This document shows positions 1 to 7,874 of a DNA stretch of 33,639 bases, one piece after another. This stretch comes from Streptomyces diastatochromogenes (GTDB lineage Bacteria; Actinomycetota; Actinomycetes; Streptomycetales; Streptomycetaceae), in NCBI GenBank assembly GCA_001418405.1, contig LIQL01000251.1, positions 1 through 33,639 of the forward strand, given 5' to 3'. How positions within the stretch are numbered: the first letter of the stretch is position 1; each line of letters starts with the position of its first letter. Both the position numbers and the translations under genes were made by a program. The notes below the pieces were generated by a model that was given only the letters and a program-made list of their open reading frames with translations, was not told the origin of the DNA and did no database searches.

Positions 1-96
1 CCTGTCCTGCTTCCAGGCAGTGATCATCGGTTCGATCAACAGCCACTTCTCGTCTGATAAGTCGCTGAGGTACGGCTCTCTCTTCACAGCCCGCAT
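1..96 (-). mobile_element. IS5-family transposase, N-terminal fragment cut by window edge
   Basis: Reading leftward from an ATG at 96, the 32 codons to base 1 include LSDLSDEKWLLIEPMITAWK. This is the characteristic opening of IS5-type DDE transposases (family pattern: YPSDLSD-x-W-x-LIEP-x-x-x-AW). The rest of the gene lies beyond the left edge, so I cannot tell whether it is intact. I saw no clear terminal inverted repeat in the roughly 90 bases upstream of the start (97-189), which otherwise hold nothing I recognise. The fragment marks mobile-element activity beside the decayed gene that follows. Family assignment rests on the N-terminal motif only. Confidence 0.7.
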
Positions 97-189
97 CTCA
101 ACATGGACATGCTCACTCGACGGCTCGTACGGCGATCAGTACCACGATCGAGCGATCACGAACCGAGGAAGATCGGACTTAACGCCCAC

Positions 190-737
190 TCAGGAAAACG
201 TGGAGGCGGCCGACGTCCCGGCGCGCATCGCTGTTCTCGCCGACGAGTGCGACCGCCACGGTCCCGCTTTCGACGAGCTCACGGTCCTGGATCGCGGTGA
301 TCTTCCGCTCGCAGCACAGGCTCCAGTTGAGGGTGAAGAGGCCGTGCACGCCGATCGCGCCGATCCATGCCTTGGTGGTGGGCCGCCACCATCACCCAGG
401 CACCCACTTGAGCCCCGCGGTGCCTGCGGTGGCGAGGCTGTTCGGGCCGGTCGGCACATAGGTGTCCGTGACCGGCTGCGGGGTGCCGACGGTGGTGTAC
501 GGGAGTTCGTCCCGATCGTGACCAGCGTGCGGGCGTTCGCGGTGTCCGTGACCAGTGTGGTGCCCGAGGCCCGGTACCGGCGCCGCGCAGAACGACGCCA
601 CGGGGGTCGACGTGCAGCTGTCCGGCGATGTGGTACCTGCCCGGGGCCAGTTGGACCGCGCCGCGCACGCCGTCCTTGTCCGGTGACAGCGCGGACGCCT
701 TGTCGAGTGCAGCCTGGAGCCCCACGGCAAGCCGCAA
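190..737 (-). pseudogene. Decayed right-handed beta-helix (pectate-lyase-like) enzyme
   Basis: Pieces of one protein can be followed leftward only by changing frame several times. They run in the order expected for Streptomyces secreted beta-helix proteins: GLQAALDKASALSPDKDGVR and GAVQLAPGRYHIAGQL with GVVLRGAGTG (about 737-565), then GTTLVTDTANARTLVTIG (about 560-490), then GTPQPVTDTYVPTGPNSLA (about 490-392), then RPTTKAWIGAIGVHG and LNWSLCCERKITAIQ (about 385-255). At least three frameshifts separate them, and both the N-terminal signal region and the C-terminal half are missing. Intact relatives would be secreted polysaccharide-acting or similar beta-helix proteins. Family recognition is from memory of conserved blocks, so the substrate is unknown. 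Bases 738-868, up to the next gene, show nothing else recognisable. Confidence 0.62.
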
Positions 738-868
738 GGCATGGGACTCGTCCCGCGCTCAGCCGCGGTGCTGGCGGTAGCGGCACCCGGTCGGCCCGGT
801 GGTGCCGGCGCTTCGTATGCTCGCAGTGCGGGGAACCGGAAGCTGACCACCTTCGGAGGCGAACGACC

Positions 869-1684
869 ATGTCGGAACAGCGTGTTGTCCTGGTGACGGG
901 CGGGGGAACGGGAATCGGGGCCGCCACCGCCCGGCTGCTGCGCACCGCCGGGCACCAGGTCGTGATCTCCGGGCGGCGGCTCGAGCCCCTGCGCCGGGTC
1001 GCCGAGGAGACCGGTGCGCTGGCCCACCCTTCCGACGCCGCCGACCCCGAGGCCGTGCGTGAGCTCGTCGAGACGACGGTGACGACCTACGGGAGACTCG
1101 ACGGTGTGGTGCTGAACGCCGGAATCGGGCGGGGCGGTGCGGTCGGCGACATCGCGGTCGAGGACTGGGAAGAGCAGATACGGACCAACCTCACCGGCCC
1201 GTTCCTGCTGCTGCGAGCCGCGCTGCCGCATCTGCTGGCGGCCCGCGGCGCGGTCGTCGCGGTCGCCTCGGTCGGCGCGCTCCGCAACAGCGTCGGCAAC
1301 GCCGGCTATGCGACGTCCAAGGCGGGTTTGCTCCACCTGTGCCGCTCCCTCACCGTCGACTACGGGCCGCAGGGGCTGCGGGCCAACGCGGTGTGCCCGG
1401 GCTGGGTACGTACGGAGATGGCGGACCAGCGGATGGCGCGGTTCGCGGCGGAGGCGGGCCTGGCGGGCGGTGCCGAGGCGGCGTACGAGGAGGCGAACCG
1501 GCTGAATCCCGCCCGGCGGCCGGGCGATCCGCAGGAGGTCGCCGAGGCGATCGACTGGCTGCTGTCGCCCGCCGCGTCCTACGTCAACGGGGCCGTCCTC
1601 ACCATCGACGGCGGGGTGACCACGGTCGGCGTCGGCGGTGCCGCCTTCGACTACCGGATCGAGGCGCGTACCCCACGCCCGTAG
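869..1684 (+). CDS. Short-chain dehydrogenase/reductase (SDR) family oxidoreductase
   Basis: A 271-residue classical SDR, probably a cytoplasmic NAD(P)(H)-dependent oxidoreductase. The start at 869 is chosen because GGAGG lies at 855-859 and the Rossmann motif TGGGTGIG begins at residue 10; the upstream open frame is noise over the neighbouring pseudogene. Other visible SDR features are LNAGIG after the fourth strand, a catalytic Ser in VASVGALRNS, the Tyr-x-x-x-Lys pair in GYATSKAG, the CPGWVRTEM segment after it, and the usual C-terminal YVNGAVLTIDGG. Length is normal for the family. It stands alone, convergent with the stub at 1799-1939. The substrate cannot be predicted, and nothing ties it to the biosynthetic cluster to the right. 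Confidence 0.9.
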   Translation: MSEQRVVLVTGGGTGIGAATARLLRTAGHQVVISGRRLEPLRRVAEETGALAHPSDAADPEAVRELVETTVTTYGRLDGVVLNAGIGRGGAVGDIAVEDWEEQIRTNLTGPFLLLRAALPHLLAARGAVVAVASVGALRNSVGNAGYATSKAGLLHLCRSLTVDYGPQGLRANAVCPGWVRTEMADQRMARFAAEAGLAGGAEAAYEEANRLNPARRPGDPQEVAEAIDWLLSPAASYVNGAVLTIDGGVTTVGVGGAAFDYRIEARTPRP

Positions 1685-1798
1685 CGGACTACCGGACAGG
1701 CCCGCTCCATGGGGTCCGTGGCGAGGCCAGGCACCCATGGCGGGGCCAGGGCCCGGAAAGAGACTGGGCCTGGACGGCGCCCCAGCGGCTATGAGCAA

Positions 1799-1939
1799 TC
1801 AAGCGTCGGGCGGGAACTCGACAAGCACGGGCTCATGGAATTTCTCCCGACAAAGTCGCTTGACGGCCCTGTCCGCGAACCGTCGGGCGAAGGCGGCACC
1901 CGTGTCCGCGGTCGCTCCGGTGATCAAAACGGTGGTCAT
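1799..1939 (-). pseudogene. Truncated NAD(P)-binding (NmrA/SDR-like) protein stub
   Basis: A 46-residue frame opens with MTTVLITGATADTGAAFARR, a typical Rossmann beta-alpha-beta start (GATxxTG) of NmrA-like or SDR proteins. It then loses similarity and stops, whereas intact relatives exceed 250 residues. Its ATG (1939-1937) overlaps the stop of the membrane-protein gene at 1936, and AGGAA lies upstream, so the start of a former last gene in that operon has been kept. The tail after about residue 28 does not look like the family, which suggests a deletion or replacement. It may still be translated as a short peptide, but I would not give it a function. Confidence 0.5.
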
Positions 1940-3120
1940 CGATACTCGTTCCTGTCGGACGTGTTCGGATGGATGGCGAAGTTCCGGGCTGGGGCCGAGG
2001 CGTAGGCTCGTGCCATGTCGAGGAGGAACGCCTTCTCGCTTGCGAGGCCGCCTTTGTCGCAGTTGCCGAGACTGCCGGCGGACTGCTGGTGGGGCACGCC
2101 GGCGAGCTTGGCGCTGCGTGCCCCTGTCATGACGCACGCGAGCACCGTCGCATCGACTTTGGCGTGAGCGACGCCCGCGGCGGCCACATGCCGACGCGCA
2201 CGAGCCCACGCACAGGCGGGCACGTAGTCGTTGAGGACAAGGATGGCATCCCGGGTCTCGATGATCTTGCGGTAGGCCAGCAGCCGCCAGGATGCCTGCG
2301 GCCACACGATCTCAAGCAGTCGGTGGCGGGGTTTGAGGAACGCGACGTTCGGCACGGCCTGTACCAGGTCGCGCCACAGCGGCCACAGACGCCAGATGGT
2401 GCGGATCTCCACCACGGCGCCCTGCACGGCCCACAGCGAGGGCACCAGGAGGGCGATCGCACGTAGCAGCCCGTGCAGGTCCATGACGTACGGGAGGTAC
2501 GGCAGCAGCCGATGGGTGTGGAACAGCAGGTTGATGAGCTGGCAGAACCAGAACACGAAGGAGAGCGCGGTGCCGATTCCGAACATCCGTAAGCTTGCCT
2601 TCAGGACGGGGTTGGGCGTGCGTCTGCTGTACTGGCGGCACAGCCAGGTGCAGGAGATGTCCGCGACGAGATGGTCCACCACCATGACGAGCCAGTAGGC
2701 GGTGGAGGGCGTCGGCGCACCGTGGCCCGCTATGGCGTGTTCCTGGTGCGGTGGAGCAAGTGAATCCAGGGCCAGTAGGGCCACCATGGCCAGGCCCGTC
2801 ACGTAGCACACGCCCAGACGTAGTCGGCGGCCGCCGGCGGCCGCCGAGACGAAGTACAGGACTGCGCCCGACGAGAGCACTCCGCTCATGTTCCGTGCCA
2901 GGGCGATGGCGTGGACCCCCGCACTGGCCTGGACGGCGAGCTGGGTCGCGACGGGGAGCGTGAGCAGCATGGCCACCGCGGCGGTGGCCACGGCCAACCA
3001 CAGCCCGCGCTGCTCGGGGGCGCGCAGGGCGGCGGAGGCACGCAGGGTCAGAGCCAGCCACAGCCAGCCCACACAGATGTAGTCGAACCAGTACAGCGCG
3101 TGGGAGGGTTCAGCGTTCAT
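1936..3120 (-). CDS. MAB_1171c-like integral membrane protein (putative transporter)
   Basis: The 394-residue protein has an N-terminal half of successive hydrophobic helices (about seven, for example around residues 12-30, 40-60, 75-95, 105-125, 140-160, 185-205 and 220-245). A soluble, Arg/Trp-rich C-terminal region follows, with WRLWPLWRDLVQAVPNV and RHRLLEI. This architecture, and its place just after an XRE-like regulator and an ImmA-type peptidase, matches the actinobacterial family annotated as MAB_1171c putative transporter. True transport activity is unproven for that family. The start at 3120 overlaps the peptidase stop by 11 bases. Residue 177 is encoded by a rare TTA codon (complement of 2590-2592), which suggests bldA dependence. 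Confidence 0.75.
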   Translation of the reverse strand: MNAEPSHALYWFDYICVGWLWLALTLRASAALRAPEQRGLWLAVATAAVAMLLTLPVATQLAVQASAGVHAIALARNMSGVLSSGAVLYFVSAAAGGRRLRLGVCYVTGLAMVALLALDSLAPPHQEHAIAGHGAPTPSTAYWLVMVVDHLVADISCTWLCRQYSRRTPNPVLKASLRMFGIGTALSFVFWFCQLINLLFHTHRLLPYLPYVMDLHGLLRAIALLVPSLWAVQGAVVEIRTIWRLWPLWRDLVQAVPNVAFLKPRHRLLEIVWPQASWRLLAYRKIIETRDAILVLNDYVPACAWARARRHVAAAGVAHAKVDATVLACVMTGARSAKLAGVPHQQSAGSLGNCDKGGLASEKAFLLDMARAYASAPARNFAIHPNTSDRNEYR

Positions 3121-3631
3121 CCGCGGCACGCGCCCCCAGCGCGGCTTCCAACCGGCCCAGCACACCGCGCGGAGCTCTGGCGGCGGGCGGTGAAGCGCGG
3201 ATGCTCAGCAGACTGGCAAGCATCTCCGCCTCCTGCTCCTGACGGGTGGTGTAGCTGGCGCGACCGAGCAGCCGTTGGATCAACTGCGGGCTCAGATCGG
3301 GGAGAAGGGCCTCGGACGCCTCACCGTGGCTCAGGTCCGTGCCGCGGTGGTCGAACAGCATGTGCCCGATCTCATGTAGCAGGATGTGCTCTTGGTGCAC
3401 TCGGCTGGTGCGCTGCTCGAAGAAGATGTGGTCGTCGGTCTCGGTGGCGAGCCACATGCCGCAGATGTTGTTCCGGGCAGCCTGTTGCGGTAGCGGATGC
3501 AGATGCAACGGACGTCTGCGCTGGGCGGACAGCTCCTGGCACAGAGCATCGATGGTGAAGGGGCGCGGCACACTGAGTTGGTCCAGGACCGACTGGCAAC
3601 GCCAATGTAATTGAGCGTACTTCTTCGGCAT
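3110..3631 (-). CDS. ImmA/IrrE family zinc metallopeptidase
   Basis: A 173-residue protein with the zinc-peptidase motif HEIGH (His86, Glu87, His90) followed by MLFDH, typical of ImmA/IrrE enzymes that cleave or inactivate a partner XRE repressor. The partner is probably the HTH gene immediately upstream (3750-4232). I prefer the ATG at 3631 because GGGAG sits just upstream and the protein then begins like its relatives (VPRPFTIDAL at residues 21-30). A longer frame starting at 3757 would overlap the regulator by 8 bases but adds a low-complexity basic extension. Codon 8 is TTA (complement of 3608-3610). The C-terminus overlaps the membrane-protein start. The helical region after the motif is conserved in type; the physiological signal is unknown. 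Confidence 0.8.
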   Translation of the reverse strand: MPKKYAQLHWRCQSVLDQLSVPRPFTIDALCQELSAQRRRPLHLHPLPQQAARNNICGMWLATETDDHIFFEQRTSRVHQEHILLHEIGHMLFDHRGTDLSHGEASEALLPDLSPQLIQRLLGRASYTTRQEQEAEMLASLLSIRASPPAARAPRGVLGRLEAALGARAADER

Positions 3632-3749
3632 GCGTCTCCCAATTGCCTGCTGTGGGGAAGGCCGGTCGCTTTTGGGGCGCCTGCGATCCGGAACGCCAGT
3701 GGCATGACAACGGACGCGGCCCACCCGGGAGTTCCCAGGGGACGCTGCA

Positions 3750-4232
3750 TCAGTCATGGGATCCGGCTGCGGGGGGATTCGGGTCGCTCATCGCCGAGAG
3801 GTTCTGCAGTTTGCGGGCCTCTTCGACCATGGTGAGCAGGGCGTCCAGGCTGGCAGGCGAGAGCCCTTCGGCACGCAGCGCCAGACTGCGGATCTTGGTG
3901 TCGCGCAGCGCGGTGGCCAGCGTGAGTTGGGCGTTGACCCGTTCCGACACCTCGTCGTTGAGGAAGTACTCGGGTGGTACTCCGAAGAACTGCGCGAGAA
4001 CGTCCAGCTGTTCCAGCGTGAGGTTGCGTTTCTTTCCGGTGGCCAGTTCCCAGAGATAGGTGGCGGAGATGGCCCCTCCGGTCGTCTCGCGGATCTCCTT
4101 GGCGAGCCGCGCGTAACCGGGACGGGTGCGTTCGTCGGGATAGAGCGTCTCGATCAGCTTGTTGAGACGCTGTTCGAGTTGCAGGAGCAGCGGACGGTCG
4201 TCCTCGCCGCGTGCCGATCCGGTACCGCGCAT
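3750..4232 (-). CDS. XRE-like helix-turn-helix transcriptional regulator
   Basis: The predicted 160-residue protein has an HTH of XRE/Cro type at about residues 38-92: GYARLAKEIRETTGGAISAT (helices 1-2) and TYLWELATGKKRNLTLEQLD (recognition helix and the next helix). It continues with LAQFFGVPPEYF, the usual end of such domains. The start at 4232 is favoured by a purine-rich GAAGGG upstream; an open frame continuing to 4352 adds an atypical N-terminus. It heads the regulator-peptidase-membrane protein set and probably controls it, with the ImmA-type protein as its likely antagonist. The C-terminal part (ALRDTKIRSLALRAEGLSPA) is an extra helical segment, possibly for oligomerisation or signal sensing. 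Confidence 0.82.
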   Translation of the reverse strand: MRGTGSARGEDDRPLLLQLEQRLNKLIETLYPDERTRPGYARLAKEIRETTGGAISATYLWELATGKKRNLTLEQLDVLAQFFGVPPEYFLNDEVSERVNAQLTLATALRDTKIRSLALRAEGLSPASLDALLTMVEEARKLQNLSAMSDPNPPAAGSHD

Positions 4233-4338
4233 CTCTCGCCCTTCCCAGCAGAGGTCTCCCAACGGAGGCAGGAGCCGGCCCGGCGTCTGCCAAGAGGAAG
4301 AGAGTCTAGCCTGGCCAATGACGTCGCCCCAGGGGAAA

Positions 4339-5685
4339 CTACCCTGGCGCATCGGTCACCTCCCGACGGGGGTGTGCGGCCGCCGTGGCAGTGCGGCGGG
4401 CGGACGTCAGAGCCGGCAGGCAGCAGGCTGACAGGACGGCCAGGAACGCCTGGTAGAGGGCCACCGGCCACAGCGAGCCGTGCCCCACCGTGACCAGGGT
4501 CTGGGCCAGCGCCGGCGCCGTGCCCCCGAACACCACGCCGGCCAACTGCTGGGCCAGGGAGATCGCGGTGTAGCGCACCCGAACCGGGAAGGCATCGACG
4601 AGCAGGGCGGCGCCCACCGCGTAGACGACGGCGCTGGCGGACTCCAACGCGCACACCCCCAGCGCGATCCGGACCAGCGAACCGCTCCCCAGGGCCAGGA
4701 CGTTGAGCGGGACCGCGAGCAGGTACAGAACCAGCCCCAGGGCGCAGATGCGCGCGGCTCCCATGCGCTGGGCGGCTACCGCAGCGACGGGCTGGACCAC
4801 GAACCGGGTGACAGCCGCGCACAGCACCACGCCCAGCACCTTCTCCCGGGGAAAGCCGATGTGCACGGTCGCCCAGGACAGCACGAAGGTGCCGGCCAGA
4901 TACGTCCCGGCAACCGGGACAGCGCAGGCTCCGACGCACACCGCCGTCTTCGGGAAGTGCCGCTGCAAGGTGTCGCGCACCGGGGCGGGCGTCACTCGCC
5001 CTTGCGCCGACAGTCCCTCGAACTCCGGGGATTCGGGTACCTTCAGCCGTATGACCAGGCCGACGGCCATGAGGGCGGTGGAGAGCAGGAAGGGGACCCG
5101 CCAGCCCCAGGCCAGGAATTCGCCGTCGCCCAGTCGAGAGAACGGGATGAAGACCGCGCTGGTCAGGATGGAGGCCAGCGGGGTCCCTTGCTGCACTGCC
5201 GCAGTCAGGACCACCCGGCGTCCCTGCGCCGCGTGCTCCCCTGCCAGCAGCACCGCGCCGCCCCACTCGCCGCCCACCGCGATCCCTTGGACGAGCCGCA
5301 GGGCGCATAGCAGCACCGGAGCGGCGATCCCCGCCTCGTCGTAACGAGGCAGCAGTCCGATGCACGCAGTAGCCGCCCCCATCAGCACAAGTGTCGCTAC
5401 CAGACTGCGTTTTCGTCCGAGCTGGTCCCCGAAATGGCCGAACAGCGCTGCACCGACGGGGCGGCCCAGAAAGCCGACCCAGAACGTCGCGAACGATGCC
5501 AGCAGACCGGTGGCCTGCTGCGCTTCGGGAAAGAACAACTCCGGGAAGACCAGGCTGGATGCGGTGGAGAAGACGAAGAAGTCGTACCACTCGACCGTGG
5601 TTCCCACCAGGCCGGCCAGTCCCGCCTTGCGGGCGGGGGACAGCCAGGGGCGTCCAGTGGGTGTGCGCGGGGTCCGACGCATCAT
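4339..5685 (-). CDS. MFS transporter, metabolite:H+ symporter (MHS) subfamily
   Basis: A polytopic protein of about 448 residues belonging to the major facilitator superfamily. The first helix carries EWYDFFVFSTASSLVFPELF, a hallmark of the MHS group (ShiA/ProP/KgtP-like). Loop 2-3 carries GRPVGAALFGHFGDQLGRKR, the MFS motif A, and RLVQGIAVGGEWGGAVLL in helix 4 is also typical. About twelve membrane segments are visible and the length is normal. Import of a small organic acid, amino acid or osmolyte with protons is the expected role; the substrate is not predictable. The start is one of two adjacent ATGs (5685 or 5682) just after GGAG. It lies 106 bases upstream of the XRE-like gene on the same strand and may be separately transcribed. 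Confidence 0.85.
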   Translation of the reverse strand: MMRRTPRTPTGRPWLSPARKAGLAGLVGTTVEWYDFFVFSTASSLVFPELFFPEAQQATGLLASFATFWVGFLGRPVGAALFGHFGDQLGRKRSLVATLVLMGAATACIGLLPRYDEAGIAAPVLLCALRLVQGIAVGGEWGGAVLLAGEHAAQGRRVVLTAAVQQGTPLASILTSAVFIPFSRLGDGEFLAWGWRVPFLLSTALMAVGLVIRLKVPESPEFEGLSAQGRVTPAPVRDTLQRHFPKTAVCVGACAVPVAGTYLAGTFVLSWATVHIGFPREKVLGVVLCAAVTRFVVQPVAAVAAQRMGAARICALGLVLYLLAVPLNVLALGSGSLVRIALGVCALESASAVVYAVGAALLVDAFPVRVRYTAISLAQQLAGVVFGGTAPALAQTLVTVGHGSLWPVALYQAFLAVLSACCLPALTSARRTATAAAHPRREVTDAPG

Positions 5686-6145
5686 GCTCCAAGAGATCAC
5701 TGTGAGGGACGGGTTGTTCGTAACGTCAGTAACGCGTCAGCAGCATGCGGACGCGGCGACCAGCGCAACGGAGCGGCCGTAGCACCTGGCCCGATCCAGA
5801 ACTGTCTTTCTCAGCGGATGGGTTGACGGTATATCGTCCGCTCGGTAGCGTCCGGGGCTGTCTCGGGCCGCACAACCGTGTATGGCGCTCGTTGCCACGC
5901 CGCGCACGGGGCGCGGGAGTACCGACGCGTCAGCGCACGGTGCACGAGACGGCACGATGCACTGTCGATTGGTTTGTCTGGTTGAGGGCTGGGGTGACCA
6001 AACTGCGCTGCGGCTCATCGAGCACCTTGCCGTGAACCCATCGATCGTGCCGAAATGCCGCATTTCGCGGTGAGTCTTCCTTGCTCGGGACCAGATCCGC
6101 GCTGGGTGTCACCCAGCGCTCGGGGGACGGAGAGGGGTACCACCC
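5686..6145. other. Intergenic region between divergent transporter and regulator locus
   Basis: About 460 bases with no convincing gene on either strand. The region must hold the leftward transporter promoter and the rightward promoter of the regulator locus. Close to the transporter start there is a tandem pair TAACGTCAG (5721-5729) and TAACGCGTCAG (5730-5740), a possible operator. Near the right end lies the palindrome at 6051-6067, listed separately. Several short open frames here have no ribosome binding site and no protein-like composition. Confidence 0.5.
6051..6067. promoter_or_regulatory. 17-bp palindrome upstream of the decayed regulator copy
   Basis: CGAAATGC, one base, then GCATTTCG: perfect 8-bp arms around a single central base. 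It lies 79 bases before the start of the decayed ParB-like gene and about 490 bases before the intact one. A one-base loop makes an RNA hairpin unlikely, so a dimeric protein-binding site is the better reading. The binding protein is unknown. Confidence 0.5.
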
Positions 6146-6430
6146 ATGCCTGAGGTGTTGGCCGGTGCAGCAGAGGAGATCGTGCGGGTGGCGGCGAAGG
6201 AGAGCCCTGCCGCACGATGCGGGTCGTCGACGGTGTGCACCGGCTGTGCGCGGCCGCGCTGCGCGGCGACGACGGGTACATCGAGACCCGGTGTCATCGA
6301 GGACGGCGCAGAGGGTGCTTCCGTCCTCGCCGTCAGGTTGAACTCCGGGTACGGCACGCCGCTTCAGACACCGACCACGCAGCCACGGCCCCGCGCACCA
6401 CGGCCGGCCATCCGCTCTCTTCCGGCTCTT
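6146..6430 (+). pseudogene. Frameshifted, truncated copy of the StrR-like regulator
   Basis: The stretch keeps an ATG at 6146 with a GGAGAGGGG box just upstream. It reads LAGAAEEIVRVAAKES in the first frame, aligning with LAGENVEHARTLAQSE of the intact gene at 6556. Near 6217 it changes frame to MRVVDGVHRLCAAALRG (intact: MRVIDGVHRLYAAILQG). Near 6292 it returns to the first frame for DGAEGASVLAVRLNSGYGTP (intact: DGNEKDAFVLAVESNVQHGLP). A weak third segment around 6367-6430 resembles the SDRTAAAG...HPEWS part. The helix-turn-helix regions are gone. It is a remnant of a tandem duplication or of an independently acquired paralogue, and no functional protein is expected. Confidence 0.72.
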
Positions 6431-6555
6431 CCGGTGCGCTCATCTTGAGACTGGGTTCGGCGCTACGACGCCGTCTGATGAGCCACTTGCAGCCGATGCC
6501 CAGGCTTCCAGGGCTGAGTAACCCCATGCGAGCGTTCACGTCACAGGGAGGGTAA

Positions 6556-7590
6556 ATGATGTCGGAAGGTAAATCCGTGCGGCCGTTACGCGTGAATGAC
6601 TTGTTCGACCAGAAGATAGAAACCGTACCCGTCGCTTCGTTGATCACGGCGGACTCGCCACGACTGGCCGGGGAAAACGTGGAGCATGCGCGCACGCTTG
6701 CTCAGTCTGAGGCTGAACTTCCCCCGATCATTGTGCATCGCTCGTCGATGCGAGTCATCGATGGAGTGCACCGACTGTACGCTGCGATTTTACAGGGTCG
6801 GGATGAAATCCACGTCAGATTCTTCGACGGTAACGAGAAGGATGCATTTGTACTTGCCGTTGAGTCCAATGTGCAACATGGTTTGCCGCTGACCCTGTCC
6901 GACCGCACCGCGGCGGCAGGGCGCATTGTCAAGTCGCATCCGGAGTGGTCTGATCGCGCGGTTGCTGCGGCGACCGGGTTGGCGGCCAAGACCGTCGCTG
7001 CGATTCGCCGACGGTCAACAACTGGGGAAGTTCCCCAGTTGCACAGTCGGATCGGGCGGGACGGTAAGGCCCGACCGGTCCACGGCGCGAGGGGGCGCAG
7101 GCTGGCGAGCACTCTGCTCGTGGAGAACCCTGACGCCTCACTGCGTGAGGTCGCCAAGGCGGCCGGGGTCTCGCCCGGCACCGTGCGTGATGTACGCCGG
7201 CGCCTTCAGCGCAACGAGGACCCGGTCCCTCCCCGCCAGCGCAGGGCCGAGCTGAGCGCCGCGCAGAAGATCCCCGCCGCGGTGGACGGCACCCCCAGCA
7301 CTGCCACCGGGGGCTCGGGCCAGAAGGTGGCGGTGCAAGCGCTCATGCGGGATCCGCAGCTGCGCATGTCCGAGGAGGGGCGGCTTCTGTTGCGCCTGTT
7401 CGCCATACGCACTGTTGACGAGCGGCATCAGCAGCGGCTCATCAGGTGGATTCCCAGTCGTTGGCGGCGCACCGTCACAGAACTCGCATATTCCTGTTCG
7501 CGTGACTGGTACCGGTTCGCCGAACAACTGAAGGCATGGGAAGAGGACGGGGCGGCCGATCACAAGCAAGTCCTGGGAGAGGTCGGCTGA
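6556..7590 (+). CDS. StrR/Bbr-type ParB-like pathway-specific transcriptional activator
   Basis: A 344-residue regulator of the ParB-N superfamily in the StrR, Bbr and NovG group, which activate antibiotic clusters. The ParB-like core is at about residues 22-110, with SPRLAGE, LPPIIVHRSSMRVIDGVHRL and FVLAVESNVQHGLPL. A first HTH region follows in SDRTAAAGRIVKSHPEWSDR and AVAAATGLAAKTVAAIRRR (115-153), and a second in SLREVAKAAGVSPGTVRDVR (195-214). Start: ATG 6556 or the adjacent ATG 6559 after AGGGAGGG. Codons 11 (6586-6588) and 79 (6790-6792) are TTA, so translation probably needs the bldA tRNA. The first third is less GC-rich than its neighbours. It most likely controls the lanthipeptide and NRPS/PKS units to the right; direct targets are inferred. 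Confidence 0.88.
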   Translation: MMSEGKSVRPLRVNDLFDQKIETVPVASLITADSPRLAGENVEHARTLAQSEAELPPIIVHRSSMRVIDGVHRLYAAILQGRDEIHVRFFDGNEKDAFVLAVESNVQHGLPLTLSDRTAAAGRIVKSHPEWSDRAVAAATGLAAKTVAAIRRRSTTGEVPQLHSRIGRDGKARPVHGARGRRLASTLLVENPDASLREVAKAAGVSPGTVRDVRRRLQRNEDPVPPRQRRAELSAAQKIPAAVDGTPSTATGGSGQKVAVQALMRDPQLRMSEEGRLLLRLFAIRTVDERHQQRLIRWIPSRWRRTVTELAYSCSRDWYRFAEQLKAWEEDGAADHKQVLGEVG

Positions 7591-7767
7591 TTCGGAGTTG
7601 TCCGCGCCACCGTGAACGATCTGTACAGGACCCACCCCGCCTTGCCGGGAAGACGGACCAGACGTTGCCTCGTCAAAGCGCTGTTGATGAAGGGCTTTTC
7701 AGCTCCTCCCGGGAACTTGACGAGCGGTGCGCAGACCAACAGGTGGTCCCGGTGCGAGTTCACCGGG

Positions 7768-7838
7768 GACACGGATGTAGGAAATCCGTGTCAGTGTGCG
7801 TTAACGTCCCAGTGTCCTAACGGAGTTCGGATGCGAAC
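7768..7838. promoter_or_regulatory. Cluster of inverted and direct repeats upstream of the lanthipeptide precursor
   Basis: Within 110 bases of the precursor start there are three elements. GACACGGAT (7768-7776) and ATCCGTGTC (7784-7792) form a perfect inverted repeat around 7 bases. CAGTGT recurs at 7792-7797 and 7810-7815, each followed after 3 to 5 bases by AACG, an 18-bp period. GTTCG-GATG-CGAAC lies at 7825-7838. Such density suggests a regulated promoter, but I cannot place the -10/-35 boxes. The rest of 7591-7874 has no convincing gene. Confidence 0.5.
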
Positions 7839-7874
7839 CGGATTCCACCCCGCACGTATTCCAAGGGAGATTTC

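Noticed and set aside
20..868. N-terminal extension of the SDR frame back to base 20
   Set aside because: The extension is Arg/Gly/Pro-rich noise that crosses an IS fragment and a pseudogene on the other strand. The SDR has its own ribosome binding site and normal start at 869.
6217..6555. 112-residue plus-strand frame starting MRVVDGVHRL
   Set aside because: Only the first 25 or so residues resemble the ParB-like core. The rest is out of frame, so it is part of the pseudogene and not a separate gene.
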